From Rhinopithecus roxellana (Eukaryota; Chordata; Mammalia; Primates; Cercopithecidae), in contig NC_044555.1 in NCBI RefSeq assembly GCF_007565055.1, positions 36,340,611 through 36,404,610 of the forward strand: a DNA stretch of 64,000 nucleotides, read 5' to 3'. The translations under genes were made by a program, and so were the position numbers. Positions 10,767 to 24,050 of the stretch are shown piece by piece. The notes under the pieces were generated by a model, which had not been told where the DNA came from, made no database searches, and was given only the letters and a program-made list of their open reading frames with translations. How positions within the stretch are numbered: position 1 is the stretch's first letter; each line of letters opens with the position of its first letter.

Positions 10767-11385
10767 TGATCTAAACACTTAGTCTCTTTGGGCTAGCCTT
10801 CACTGAACATATATCATGCTTATTTAGGGGACCAAAAACGTATACTTAACCAAAAAACAACTATGTAACCTCTTTGCCTTAGTTGTTTGTATCCTTTTGT
10901 CTATTTTTTTCTTCAGGTATATCTTAAATTTATTTGTATTCCCATCTTTAATCGTTGCTTCTAACATTTTGTTGGTGGTGGTGTTCATTTGCATTTATCC
11001 CTAATTTCCCCTCAACTCATCCCTACATTTAAATTTTAATCTTCATTTTCTGCTTTCATAACTTCTTGTATCAAATAAAAACAAATCCAGGTTTACGTAA
11101 GAAGAAACTTTTTTTCAAAAAGACAATTGCAATAAGAAAAATACTCTGATCTCAGGATCTGAAACTGTTTTAAAATCAAACAGAAATAAAATGTTTTTTT
11201 CCTTTCTTTTCTTTTTCTTTTTTTTTCTTTTTTCTTTTAAAAAAGGGAGTTCCTATAGAGCTAGCCAGAAATGATGAGGTGAAATTAGTCAAAAGATTGA
11301 AAGGAAACAGCATGTCCAGGATGATCTGATAGGAAATGATTCTCACTATGGTCACCCCATTTCAATTTTTAGGATTCATTGCTTT
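10767..11385. other. Unique sequence with a polypyrimidine tract
   Basis: No gene or repeat family seen except a ttctttctt-type polypyrimidine tract at about 11192-11240. Confidence 0.5.
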
Positions 11386-11389
11386 TTCA

Positions 11390-11895
<506 letters not shown>

Positions 11896-12390
11896 TTTAA
11901 GGTGGACATTCTGCATTTTAGTGCTTGTTCAGATTGAGCAAGCCAAAGTTCAAGAGCCCATGTGGCAGAGAAAAGCCTGATTAAAATTTGATCAAGACAA
12001 ATCAGAGAGTAAGAAATATAAATTGTGAGCACTTGGTCATTGTTTTTCTTCAAACTTCAGTTTCTTGGATATGTTTGTCAAATTCAATACAAACTGTGTA
12101 ACTACTTCAAAGACTATCTCTTCCCTAACAGAACATATAGTCTGGGATAGAGAGATAGAGAGATAGAGGGATTCAAAGCTTCTAGTTTCGTTTCCTGACA
12201 TATTATGTGAGATAAGAGCATCAGAAGAGTTCCCTGAAGAACTATTTTGAAGAAAAGATATTTCAGTAGGTTAGGTAATGTCATTAAAACAGAAAGTAGA
12301 TGCTTTGAAAATTCAATTAAAATAAGAGGGTCAAACATCTCATAAGCTACCAATGACATTAGATGATATAATTCATTAAGAATCATAAAT
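11896..12390. other. Unique sequence
   Basis: No repeat recognised. The antisense frames of 86 and 90 codons (11793-12053 and 12114-12386) show no domain. A short (gatagaga)n stretch lies near 12150-12170. Confidence 0.45.
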
Positions 12391-12394
12391 GCTT

Positions 12395-12545
12395 ATTTAT
12401 TCAACAGTCATTGTGTATTTACTGTGGGATGGCACTGTGCAAAGCAATGGCATTTTATATAAGGTTAAACAAAATGGGACTGTTTCCTGACATTGTGGAG
12501 GTTACACTAAGGTAGGGAGAGAGACTTGAGTAACATAATCACATA
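12395..12545 (+). mobile_element. Possible L2/MIR fragment
   Basis: ttattcaacagtcattgtgt, ggcactgtgcaaagcaatgg and a later gaggttacactaaggtaggg resemble L2/MIR internal sequence, heavily decayed. Confidence 0.35.
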
Positions 12546-12584
12546 TCTCCATTTCCTATGAGTGCTATAAAATATTAAATTGCT

Positions 12585-14717
12585 GAAGTTGCTTATCAGC
12601 ATAAGAAGCTTTTGAGCTGAGATGATGGGGTTTTCTAGATATAGAATTATGTCTTTCACAAACAGTGATAGTTTGACTTCCTCTCTTCCCATTTGAATGT
12701 TCTTTATTTTCTTCTCTTGCCTGATTGCGTTGGCCAGACCTTCTAATACAATGTTGAATAGAAATGGTGAGAGAGGGCATCCTTGTCTTGTGCCAGTTTT
12801 CAAGGGGAATGCTTCCAGATTTTGCCCATTCAGTAAGGATATAAAATGAATGTTCAAAAGCCACTAGCATTTCTATACACCAGCAACAGTCAAGTCAAGA
12901 GCCAAATCATGAATGAAGTCCCATTTAAATTTGCAATGAAAAGAATAAAATACCTAGAAATACAGCTAACAAGGGAAGTAAAATATCTCTACAGGGAGAA
13001 CTAGAAACCACTGCTCAGAGATGACACAAACAAGTGAAAAAACATTCCATGCTCATAGATAGGAAGACTCAATATCATTAAAATGGCCATACTGGCCAAA
13101 GCAATGTATAGACTCAATGCTATTCCCATTAAACTACCATTGGTGTTCTTTAGAGAACTAGAGAAAACTATTTTAAAATTCATTTGAAAACAAAAAAGAG
13201 CCCAAACAGCTGAAGCAATCCTAAGCAAAGAGAACAAAGCTAGGGGCATCATGCTACCTGACTTCAAAGTATACTACCAGGCTACAGTAATGAAAACAGC
13301 ATGGTACTGTTATGAAAACAGATACAAAGACCAATAGAACAGAATACAGAACCAATAAATAAGACTGCACACCTACAACTATCTGATCTTTGACAAACCT
13401 GACAAAAACAAGCAATGGGGAAAGGACATCCTATTCAATAATAGCTCAGATAACTGGCTAGCTGTATGCAGAAAATTGAAACTGGACCCCTTCCTTACAC
13501 CATATACAAAAAATAACTCAAGATGGATTAAAGACTTAAATGTAAAACCCAAAACTATAAAAATCCTGGGAGACAACCTAGGCAACACCATTCAGGACAT
13601 AGGCACAGACAAAGATTTTATGACAAAGATTACAAAAGCAATTGCAACAAAAGCAAAAATTGACAATTGGAATCTAATTTAAGAGTTTCTGCATACCAAA
13701 ATAAACTATCAACAGAGTAAACAGACAATCTACAAAATTAGAGAAAATTTTTACAAACTATGCATCTGACAAAAGTCTAATATTCAGCATCTGTAAGGAA
13801 CTTAAACACATTTACAAGAAAAAACAAACAACCCCATTAAAACATGGGCAAAAGACAGGAACAGACACTTTTCAAAAAAAGACATACATGTGCCCAACAT
13901 GCATAGGGAAAAAAATCCTCAACATCATTGATCATTAGAGTAATGCAAATCAAAACCACAATGAGATACCAGCTAACACCAGTTAGAATGGCTATTAAAA
14001 AGTCAGAAAAACAACAAAATAAAAACAAAAAATAAAACAGATCTTGGCAAAGTGGTGGAGAACTAGGAATGCTTATATACTGTTGGTGGGAGTGTAAATT
14101 AATTCAACCATTCTGGAAGGCAGTGTGGCAATTCCTTAAAGACCTAAAGTCAGAAATATCATTTGACCCAGCAATCCCATTACTAGGTATATACCTCCAA
14201 AAATATAAACTGTTCTATTATAAAGACACAAGCACATGTATGTTAATTGCAGCACTATTCACAATAGCAAAGACATAGAACCAACCTAATTGCTCATAAA
14301 TGGTAGACTAAATAGAAAAATATGGTATAGGTACACCATGGAATACTACATGGCCATAGAGAAGAATGATATCATGTTCTTTGCAGTAACATGGATGGAG
14401 CTGGTGAATATTAACTTTAGCAAACTAATGCAGAAATGGAAAACCAGATGCCACATGTTCTCACTTATAAGTGGGAGTAAATGATGAGAACATATGGATA
14501 CATACGGGGGAACAGCAGACTCTGGAACCTATCAGCGGATGGAGTGCGGGAGGAGAAAGAGGTTTGGGAAAAATAACTAATGTGTTCTAGACTTCATACC
14601 TAGAGGATGAAATGATCAGTACAAAAAAAAAAAAAAAAAACAACATACCTTCACGTATGTATAAAACCTGCACACCCTCCACATGTACCCCGAATTTAAA
14701 ATAAAAGTTAAAAACAG
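12585..14717 (+). mobile_element. L1PA/PB insertion with 5' inversion (twin priming)
   Basis: This is a single L1 insertion bounded by a perfect 11-bp target duplication, attaaattgct, at 12574-12584 and 14718-14728. The first part (12585 to about 12848) is antisense ORF2 reverse-transcriptase domain; read on the minus strand it shows GQNLEAFPLKTGTRQGCPLS. The second part (about 12850-14717) is sense ORF2 from just downstream of that region through the 3' end, closing cgaatttaaaataaaagtt. Only a few tens of bases of L1 are missing between the halves. The polymerase motif reads FVKD where active L1 has FADD, and stops are frequent, so it is inactive. An 18-A run at 14623-14640 interrupts the 3' UTR. 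Confidence 0.93.
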
Positions 14718-14934
14718 ATTAAATTGCTTACTTAAGTGTATATGTGTGTAAGTATGCATATAAAGGTAGAAATAAAATATACATATAAAATATATGCTAT
14801 CAAGTGTTTTATCTTGCAAGTCAGTTGAAGTATCAATATAATCTCTAGCTTTGAATTTCAGAACTGTTCATATGGCTGGAAGTAAAGAAAAAAAACTGTT
14901 TTTTTTAAAATTACTGATCTTTTACAGTGTTTAC

Positions 14935-15280
14935 ACAGAATATTCCTTTAGCCTAAAATACTTTCTTTCCAAGCTATATCTACCTGCAAAAATTCTACAC
15001 TGCTTTCAAGACACAATTCAAATGTCACATTCTCTTTCTTTATTCCTATTTAGGTAATTGTTCCCTAATCTGTGTTTTTATAGCACTTTGCATACACAGC
15101 ATTTTATTTCCTTTCATGTTAAGTTTTATTTATTTGTTTACTTCTATTTCTCTCCCACCAAACTATGATCTGCTTGAGAACAGCAACCATGTCTTTTTGA
15201 GCTTTGCAAATTAAAGTCTAGCATGGCATCTGCTGATACACAATAAGTGTTTTGAATGAATAAATAAATGAATTATCATG
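14935..15280 (+). mobile_element. L2 3' end
   Basis: Good L2 3'-end pattern: ttcaagacacaattcaaatg, tttttatagcactttgcata, tgatctgcttgagaacagc, accatgtctttttgagc, gtgttttgaatgaataaata. Confidence 0.75.
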
Positions 15281-15612
15281 TCCTGAAATTCAACTGTATG
15301 GTGCCTGGATGTTTGCAATGTTTATCACTCAGAATCACCTAGGTTATGGGGCAGAAACATAGGCTTAAAACAGAGTTTATTTATCCCTCACACTACATGC
15401 TCAACATGGATCTGTAGACAAAATTTCTCATCATTGTCACTCAAGAACCAAAGTTTACAGAGCAGACACTGTCTTGAATTTTGCTAGTCACCACGTCATA
15501 AGGAAAATCAATGTTTACAGGGTTTGAAAAAACAATGCATATTCAGAGGGAAGACTTGTTTCTTCCACTCACAGTCCATTGATAAAGCTAGTCATTGGGT
15601 CACACCCAGTCA
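15281..15612. other. Unassigned sequence, possibly an old DNA element
   Basis: gcttaaaacagagtttattt, acatgctcaacatggatct and gctagtcattgggtcacacc look like a decayed MER-type element in antisense, but I could not name a family. Confidence 0.3.
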
Positions 15613-15909
15613 TAAAGGAGAAAAGAACAAATTGTCTCTGTTTGCAGATGACATGATCCTATATTTAGAAAACGCCAGCATCTCAGCCCAAAAGGTCCTT
15701 AAGCTGATAAGCAACTTCAGCAAAGTCTCAGGATACAAAATCAATGTGCAAAAGTCACAAGCATTACATTACACCAACAGTAGACAAGCAGAGAGCCAAA
15801 TCACGACTGAACTCCCATTCACAATTGCTACAAAGAGAAGAAAATACCTATGAATACATCTAACAAGGGATGAGAAGGTCCTCTTCAAGGAGAACTACAA
15901 GCTACTGCT

Positions 15910-15943
<34 letters not shown>

Positions 15944-17612
15944 GAAAGGACACAAACAAATGGAAAAACATTCCATCCTCATGGATAGGGGGAATCATAT
16001 CATGAAAATGGCCATACTACCCAAAGTAATTTACAGATTCAATGCTATTCCCATCAAACTATTATTGACATTTTTTCAAATAATTAGAAAAAAAGACTTT
16101 AAAATTTATATAGAACCACAAAAGAGCCTGTATAGCCAAGTCAATCATAAGGAAAAAGAACAAAGCTGGAGACATCATGCTACCAGACTTCAAACCATCA
16201 CACTGCCAGACTTCAAACTATATTACAAGGCTACAGTGACCTAAACAGCATGGTACTGGTACCAAAACAGACATATAGACCAGTGGAACAGAATAGAGAC
16301 TTCAGAAATAAGACCACACATCTACAACCATCTGATCTTCAACAAACCAGACAAAAACAAGCAATGGGGAAAGGATGCCCTATTTAATAAATGTTACAGG
16401 AAAAACTGGCTAACTGTATGCAGATAACTGAAACTAGACCCCTTCCTTATCCCTTATACAAAAATTAACTCAAGATAAATTAAAGACTTAAATTTAAAAC
16501 CCCAAACCACAAAAATCCTAGAAAAATATCTAGGCAATATCTTTCAGGATATAGGCATGGGCAATGATTTTATAATGAAATCACCAAAAGCAATTGCAAC
16601 AAAAGCTAAAATTGACAAATGGGATCTAATTAAACTAAAGAGCTTCTGCACACCAAAATAAACTATCATCAGAGTGAACAGGCAACTTACAGAATGGGAG
16701 AAAATTATTGCAACCTACCCCAATAAATGTCTAATATCCAGAATTTACAATCAAAAAGTGGGCAAAGGACATAAACAAACACTTCTCAAAAAAAAAAAAA
16801 AAAAAAAAGACATTTATGCAGCCAACAAACATATGTAAAAAAGCTCAACATCACTGATCATTAGATAAATTGAAATAAAAACCACAATGAGATACCATCT
16901 CATGTCAGTCAGAATGGTGATTATTAAAAAGTCAAGAAACAATAGATGCTGGTGAAGCTGTGGAAAAGTAGGAATGTTTTTATATGGTTGGTGTGAGTGT
17001 AAATTAGTTCAACCATTGTGGAAGACAGTGTGATGATTCCTCAAGGATCTAGAACCAGACATACCATTTGACCCAGCAATCCCATTACTAGGTACATACC
17101 CCCAAAATATAAATTATTGTTTTATAAAGACAAATGCACATGTATGTTCATTGCAGCACTATTCACAATAGCAAAGACATGGAACCAACCCAAATGCCCA
17201 TCAATGATAGACTGGATAAAGAAAATGTGGTACACATACACCATGGAATACTATGCAGCCCGAAAAAGGAATGAGATCATGTCCTTTGCAGGGACATGGA
17301 TGACCCTGGAAGCCATCATCCTCAGCAAACTAACACAGGAACAGAAAAGCAAACACCACATATTCTCACTCATAAGTGGGAGTTGAACAATGAGAACCCA
17401 CAGACACAGGGAAGGAAACAACACACATTAGGGCCTATCAGTGGGGGTGAGGGGAGGGAGAGCATCAGGACAAATAGCTGTTGCATGTGGGGCTTAATAC
17501 CTAGGTGACAGGTTGATAGGTGCAGCAAACCAACATGGCATACATTTACCTGTGTAACAAACCTGCACATTCTGCACATATCCCGGAACTTAAAGTATAT
17601 TTTAAAAAATGC
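15613..17612 (+). mobile_element. 5'-truncated L1PA/PB
   Basis: L1 beginning in the reverse-transcriptase domain. The polymerase motif is retained (LFADDMILY near 15637-15663) and the element runs through ORF2 and the 3' UTR to cggaacttaaagtatatttt. It has several stops, a 30-A run at 15911-15940 and a 21-A run at 16788-16808 inside ORF2. It also has a short duplication around 16180-16218 (ccagacttcaaaccatca / ccagacttcaaactat). Separate remnant frames (109, 124 and 89 codons) are fragments of the broken ORF2. I found no convincing target duplication. Confidence 0.93.
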
Positions 17613-18124
17613 AATCTTACCATGTGCCTAGAAGAAAACAGCCAGACTTATTCAGTAAGCAGCACTAATGACTGCTGCAGTTGATAATCAGTAATAAATA
17701 TATTTTTTGGATTCAGGAGGCATCTTCTGTATCACTGGAAAACATATGTTTGAAAGTCGTAAGAGAAAGTCAGGGGGAATAAATCATGGAATACTGTGTT
17801 TAAATTCAAATGAAAAGCAATATCTTAACTATAACACTGTAAATTAATAGGTTAATATTCTCTGGTTTTCATTATTATCATTTTTTAAATCCAATTATCT
17901 TTACTCTAGTTCATGCCAATTTTAGGAGCCACAAACTTCGCTGAAGTTTTCAACTATAATCAATAAACATTCCAAAAATATTGTTGTGGGAATATCACAA
18001 AGCAAGGTAAAAACACTAATATTATATTTTGAGACTGCTCTAACAAGTAGTTAATCTATCCCCCTTTTCATTAGACACTCATTTCAGCTGTTCTAAATTA
18101 ACTGTTTAGGGCTTGATTTTCACA
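17613..18124. other. Unique AT-rich sequence
   Basis: No repeat or gene recognised in this stretch. Confidence 0.5.
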
Positions 18125-19205
18125 AAACAGTGTTAGAGTATGATGTGGTCTGAGTCTATGTTCCAAAAAGAAGGCAAATGCTGATAGCCAAGACAATAAG
18201 AAAAAAGGCCTCAAAGGCATTTCAGAGACCTTCAGTGTAGCCCCTCCCATTACAGGCCCAGAGGTCTAGGAGGGAAGAATGGTTTCCTGGGACAGGCTCA
18301 GGGCCCCACAGCCCTGCAGAGCTTCAGGACACTGCTACCCACATCTTAGTCCCTTCAACTCCAGCCATAGCTCAAAAGCACCCAGGTACAGCTCAGACTG
18401 CTGCTTCAGAGAATGCAATCCATAAGCCTTGGCAGCTTCTATATAGTGTTAAGCTCACAAGTGCACAGAATGTAAAATACGAGTCTTGAGGACCTCTGTC
18501 TGGTATGAAAAACAAAACCTAAATATCCAGAAACAAGACTGCTGCAGAGACAGAGCCCACATGGAGAACCTCTACTAGTGAAGTGTGAAGAGGAAATGTG
18601 GGGTTGGAACCCCCACACAGAGTCCCCACTGGGGCACTGCCTAGTGGAGCTGTGAAAAGAGGGCCACCATCCTCCAGACCCCAGAATGGTACAACCACTG
18701 ACAGCTTGTACAACGGGTCTAAAAAAGCCACAGTCACTCAATGGCAGCCCATGAGAGCAGCTGTGGGGGCCAAGCCCTGAAAAGCCACAAAGGCAGAGCT
18801 TCCTAAGCCTCTGGGAGCCCACAGCTTGCAGCAGGGTGCCCTGGATATGAGGAATGGAGTGAAAAAAAATTATTTTGGAGCTTTAAGGTTTAATGATGGC
18901 CCTGCTGAGTTTAGGATTTGCACAGTGCCTGTAGTCCCTTTCTTCTGGCAAATTCCTCCCTTTTAGAAAGAAAATATATACCCAATGCCTATAACCCCAA
19001 CATATCCTGGAAGTAACTAACTTGTTTTTTTATTTTACATGACTATTGGTGGAAGGGACTTGCTTTGTCTCAGATGAGACTTTAGACTTTGGACTATTGA
19101 GTTAAAGCTGGAATGAGTTAAGACTTTGGGAGACTGTTGGGAAGGCATGATTGAGTTTTGCAATTTGAGAAGAATGTTAAGATTTGGAAGGGGTCTGGAG
19201 TAGGA
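18125..19205 (+). mobile_element. MST (MaLR) internal sequence, 5'-truncated
   Basis: Homologous by eye to the internal parts at 27939-29520 and 52135-53716: ggcactgcctagtggagctg, ggccaccatcctccagaccc, ttattttggagctttaagg, gttaagactttgggagactg. MaLR interiors are non-coding. The 127- and 72-codon antisense frames here, and their counterparts in the other copies, are shared repeat sequence and not genes. The 5' LTR and 5' part of the interior are missing. Confidence 0.85.
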
Positions 19206-19622
19206 TGATATGGTTTGAATCTGTGCCCCTGCCCAAATATGATGTTGAATTGTAATCTCCAGTGTTGGAAATATGGCCTGGTGGGAGGTGATTAAATCAG
19301 GGAGTGAAGTTTTCATAAATGGTTTAACACTATCCCCCCTTGGTACTGTATAGTGAATGACTTCTGAGGAGATCTGCTTGTTTAAAAGTGTGTGACATCT
19401 CTCCTCTCTCTTTTGCTCTCTCCTGCTCCAGCCATGTAAGATGTTTCTACTTCCCCCTTTGCCTTCCACCATGATTGTAAGTTCCCTGAGGCCTTCCCAA
19501 AAGCTGATGCTACCATGCTTTTTGTGCAGCCTGCAGAATCATGAGACAATTAAACCTCTTTTCTTTATAAACTACCCAGTCTCAGGTATTTCTTTATAGC
19601 AATGTGAGAACAGACTAATACA
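19206..19622 (+). mobile_element. MST LTR (3' LTR)
   Basis: Starts tgatatggtttgaatctgtg, has the MaLR body (gattgtaagttccctgaggcc; caattaaacctcttttcttt) and ends gagaacagactaataca. At 417 bp it fits MST better than THE1. Confidence 0.88.
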
Positions 19623-20859
19623 GAGGCTAGCCTACTTAAACAGGCTTCTTATGTAGAACTATCAACCAGTATAGGGAAGGGTTAGTAGATAAGATCATAA
19701 AAACCAAATCTGAGAAAATACAATGTCTCTATCTTCTTCTAACTAGTTGGTACTCTACCAACTAATGAAAAGAGAAAAAAAAAATACATTTTACCCAAAG
19801 TATTTTACAAATATAATAATACAATAAAGGAATGCCTACAAGACATGAGTTTTAAGCTTGGCCTTTAGGTGTATCATTTTGAAATTTTATCTTATCCCTT
19901 AAAGCTTTAGTTTCCTCTTCTGTGAAATGGGTATATTAATACTTGATCTACCTTCCTCCTAACACTGTTTCAAGAATTATTTGAGATAATGTATGTGACC
20001 TTTTGAAAAGGTAAATTATAATTGTTATATTTCTCATTATGAGTTACATAAGTAGCATCCCTCAGAAAATACTTAGGCAACTAGGTATTAGATTCCATAA
20101 GTCACCTCAGGATTTTCTTTTTAAAAAAGAATTATATTTTTGATAACATTTGAAATTAAATATAGCATTATTTTGTATAAAATTACAGTGGATGCATGAC
20201 ACTATTCACTTGTCAAAACCTAGAAAAATTTATAGCAAAAAAAAAAGAAATTTAATGTATACAAAAATTAAAATATCTTTTAGAAAGTCAGCAGACTACA
20301 GGATTAAATGCAGAATATAATGGAAACAAATTAACTCTATTAGAAAATGTATAAAACAACCTTACTGAAGGAGGTGAGGGGAAAGTTACTAACCTCAGTA
20401 ACTTTATAAATGATTGAAAACTATAAGGCCAGAAACAAAACACAGCACTATTCACTAGTTGGTAAAGTTGTTTCCCTCAGGGTTACCTGCTAACAATTTT
20501 GAAATCATTATATATGTATACCAGGGTTGCAGGAACAAATAAGCAAATGGTGAGTAGTGCAAGTTATTTTTCTCAGTGCTGAAAGAGGAGATTATAGATA
20601 AACTGGAATGAATCAAATGGTGCTGGAATAGTGATAGAGATATCAGTGTGAACTCATGGTTAGCTTAATATAGATACTGATTAATAAATATAGAAATAAT
20701 TATGGATACATGAATTGGTCTAAACATATATTTCCAACCTTTGTCCACTAAGAAGACCTAGAAGCAATGACACCCCAGTAGCAATGAGCACACCTACTAC
20801 CCAGATTTTGATTTCTAATGCCATTTTCCAATTAAGGAAAAAAAAAAAAAGAAACAGAG
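19623..20859. other. Mostly unique sequence with one antisense MIR
   Basis: A MIR in minus orientation is visible at about 19875-20030 (tttcctcttctgtgaaatgg; aagaattatttgagataatg). The rest shows no repeat or gene I recognise. Confidence 0.55.
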
Positions 20860-21589
20860 CTGCTGAGATAAATGGCTGATTCAAGGACTGGGGAAAGGAA
20901 TATGCAAGATGAACTTAGGGACAAGGCAGAACAAGGTGACACAATAGAAGTGTCCACTGATTGTTCCCCCCACACAAAAACATCAATTTGACAATATCTA
21001 CACACAAGAAAATCACCTTTATAAGAACCAAATATCAGGTGAGCACTCACAGTACCTGATTTTAAATTCATATTGATGGAAAGGGCACTTAAAAGATAGA
21101 AAAAACAGTCTTGAGATCACTGAAGCCACCCCTCTCACAACCCCCAGGTAGTGGCAGGTGGTACAGAGAGACTTTCTGCGAGTTGGGGGAAGGAGAATGT
21201 AGCAATTATAAGGCCTTGATCTCAGTGCTGTCCTGTTGTGGAAGAAAGGAAAACTAGACCAAATGCAGCTGACACCTGCCCACAGAGGGAACATTCAAAC
21301 CAACTCTCAATAAAAGTGAATCACCAATCCCAGTAACTGTGACTTCAGTTCCCACAAGCCTCACCACTGTGGACTAAAGTACTCTGGGGTTCTAAATAAA
21401 TTTGAAAGGTAGTCTAGGCCACAAGGACTGCAAATCAGATGCGAGTATAGAGCTAAACTGGACCCAGAGCTAGTGGACTGGGGGGTGGCACACAACTTAC
21501 TGAGATACCAGCTGAGGCAGGAAAGGGAAGGCTGGCACCACCCCTCCCCTAACCTGAGGATGCACAGCTCACAGCTCCAAGAAATATTG

Positions 21590-22560
21590 CTTCCATTTGT
21601 TGAGGACAGGAGAGGGAAAATGAGGAGGACTTTGTCTTGCATCTTGGATGCCAGCTCAGCCACAGAACAATAGGGCACAGGTCAGAGCCATGAGGCCCCG
21701 TTTCCAGGTCCTAGCTGTTGGATGACATTTCTAGACAGACCCTAGACCAAAAGGGACATGCTGCCTTGAAGGAAATGACCATGTCTGTGAAGCATTTTTC
21801 ACGTGCTAACTGAAGAGTCCTTGGGCCCTTAATAACCAGCAGTAACACACAGGTACTATTTCTAGGGCCTTGGGTGGGTGGAACTCTGAGACTTGCTGGC
21901 TTCGGGTGATACTCAACAAATTTTCACCTGTGGTGGCTGTGTAGTGATATTCCCTATGCTTTATAAAAACAGAGGGAAATGAGAAGGTGACTTTGTCTTG
22001 CATCTTAGGTACCACCTCAGCCACAGTGTCATAGAGCCCCCAAGCATGTTCTTAGGATTCCCAATCCTAATACTTGGATCTAGTGTGGCATTTCTAACCT
22101 GCCCTGGGCCAGAGGGGAGCTTACTTCCCTGGAGGGTGAATCACTGGACAGCCACCATTTACCACAAGCTGACTTAAGAGACTTGCAACCTAAAGGGACA
22201 TGGGCAGTGGTCCAACAATACTCCCCATGGGCCTGTGGTGGTGATGGTGGAGACAGGATGAGGCTCCTCTGCCTTTAGAAAGGGAAGAAAAGAGTAGGAA
22301 GGACTGCATCTTGTGGTCTGAATGTCAGCTCAGTGGCAGTAAAATAAAACACCAGGTGGAGTACTAAGGTTTTTTCCTCTAGTCCCTGCCTCCTGCATAG
22401 CACATCTGAACCTGCCCAGGGCCTGGGAGGAACTCAGTGCCCAGAAAGTAAAGACACAGGCCTGGTTGGGTTTCCCACCTGATAATTGTAGAGCCCCAGA
22501 GCATTGAGCAAACACAGACAGTAGCAAGGAAGTGGTAACAGTAGGCCTTGCGCAACACCC
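21590..22560 (+). repeat. Three diverged 5' UTR monomers of the L1MA
   Basis: Three tandem units of roughly 310-360 bp begin at about 21600, 21965 and 22265. Each carries a ga-rich start, ctttgtcttgcatctt or gactgcatcttgtggtctg, then gccagctcagccaca / accacctcagccaca / gtcagctcagtggca, then a ctgccctgggcc-type block, and a third-party gene-free tail. They are diverged by tens of percent. Repeated 5' UTR units in old primate L1s are expected to be promoter modules; that role is inference here. Confidence 0.7.
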
Positions 22561-22970
22561 GGTGCTATGCCGGCTTCCTGGTGCTGTGCTGGCTTCAGGT
22601 GTGACCCAGCATAGTCATAGTAGTGGTAGCCACAGGGGTGATTATGTCAGTCCACCCCCAGCTTCAGGTGGCTCAGAACAGAGACAGAGAGAGAGAGATT
22701 CCATTTGTTTGGGAGAGAGTAAGAAAGAGGAACAAGAGTCTGCCTGTCATCTAGAGAATTCTCCCAGATCTTGGCCCAAACCATCAAGACGATACCTCTA
22801 AAAGCCTGGAAGAATCACAACATTACTGGGCTTGTAGTGCAACCTAAACCAGATACAGCATAATATAACAAGATGCAAGTATTATTGAATATCTGGAAAG
22901 CCTTCCCAAGAAAGACGGGTACAAGGAAGTCCAGACTGAGAAGACTACAATAAATACAGAAGTCTTCAAT

Positions 22971-23120
22971 GCCTAGACACTGATAAGCATTTAAAAGCAT
23001 CAGGGTGACACAGAAAAACATAATCTCGCCAGATGAACTGTGTAAGCCTAGACACTGATAAGCATTTAAAAGCATCAGGGTGACACAGAAAAACATAATC
23101 TCGCCAGATGAACTGTGTAA
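22971..23120 (+). repeat. Perfect 2 x 75-bp tandem duplication
   Basis: Copies at 22971-23045 and 23046-23120 are identical at all 75 positions by direct reading. They start gcctagacactgataagc and end agatgaactgtgtaa. The duplication spans the junction of the L1MA 5' UTR and the ORF1 start. It also makes the repetitive 106-codon antisense frame at 22815-23135, which is not a gene. Confidence 0.97.
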
Positions 23121-24050
23121 GCCACCAGAGACCAATCCTGGAGAAATAGAGATATGTGACCTTTGAGAAAGATAACTCAGAACAGGAACTTTGAAAAAAA
23201 CTTAAGAAAATTCAAGATAACACAGAAAAGGAACTCAGAATTCTACCAAATTAATTTAACAAAGAGATTGAAATAATTTCTTAAAATGCAGCAGAAATCC
23301 TGGAGACAAAAAATTGCAACTGGCATGCTAAAGAATACCTCAGACTCTTTTAATGGCCAAACTGATAAAGCAGAAGAAATAAATTATTGAACTTGAAGAC
23401 AAGCTTTTTGAAAATACACTATCAAAGGAGACAAAGGAAAAAAAAAAAAAACCCCACTCACAATGATGCCTACAAGATGAAGAAAATTACCTCGAAAAAG
23501 AAAACTAAAAAATATTGGTCTTATATGGTGGTAGAGATAGGGATAGAGATAGAGACAAGGTAGAGATAGGGATCGATAGGATAGAAAGTTTATTCAAAGG
23601 GATAATAACAGAAAACCTCTCAAACTTAGAGAAAGGTATCAGTATCCAAGCACAAGAAGGTTATACAACACCAAGCAGATTTAACCCAAAGGAAGGCTAC
23701 CTTTAATCATTTAATAATCCAACACCTAATGGTCAAATATAATGGAAAAATTCCAAAAGCAGCCAGAGAAAAGAAGCAAATAACATCCAATAACGTTGCA
23801 AGAAGTCTGGAAACAGACTTTTTTAGTGGAAACCTTACAGGCCAGAAGAGAGTTGCATGATATATTTAAAGTGTTGGAAAAAAAACAAAACAAAACAAAA
23901 CTCTTCTACCTTAGAATAGCATATCTGCCTAAATATTCTTCAAACAAGAAGGAAAAATAAAGACTTTGCCAGCAAAACAAAAACGGAGGGATTTCATCAA
24001 CACTAGACCTGGCCTACAAGAAATGCTGAAGGGAGTATGTCAATGAAAAA
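23090..24050 (+). pseudogene. L1MA ORF1 remnant
   Basis: RNA-binding coiled-coil protein gene of L1, inactivated. Successive fragments are readable in different frames, including SLFKGIITENLSNLEKGIS near 23585-23650, then a segment with caggccagaagagagttgc and ggatttcatcaacactagac near the C-terminus, and finally caagaaatgctgaagggag. A degenerate (gatagag)n stretch at 23528-23580 replaces the hinge after the coiled coil. There are many stops and frameshifts. Confidence 0.8.

Noticed and set aside
15613..17612. L1 with an intact FADD motif considered as potentially active
   Set aside because: 5'-truncated, lacks ORF1 and the endonuclease, and has stops and homopolymer insertions in ORF2.
18439..18822. 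127-codon antisense frame, similar to frames at 28871-29174 and 53077-53394
   Set aside because: The apparent conservation between the three is shared MaLR interior sequence, not a protein family.
22815..23135. 106-codon protein with two identical internal repeats
   Set aside because: The repeat is the 75-bp DNA duplication (a multiple of three) read on the wrong strand of an L1.
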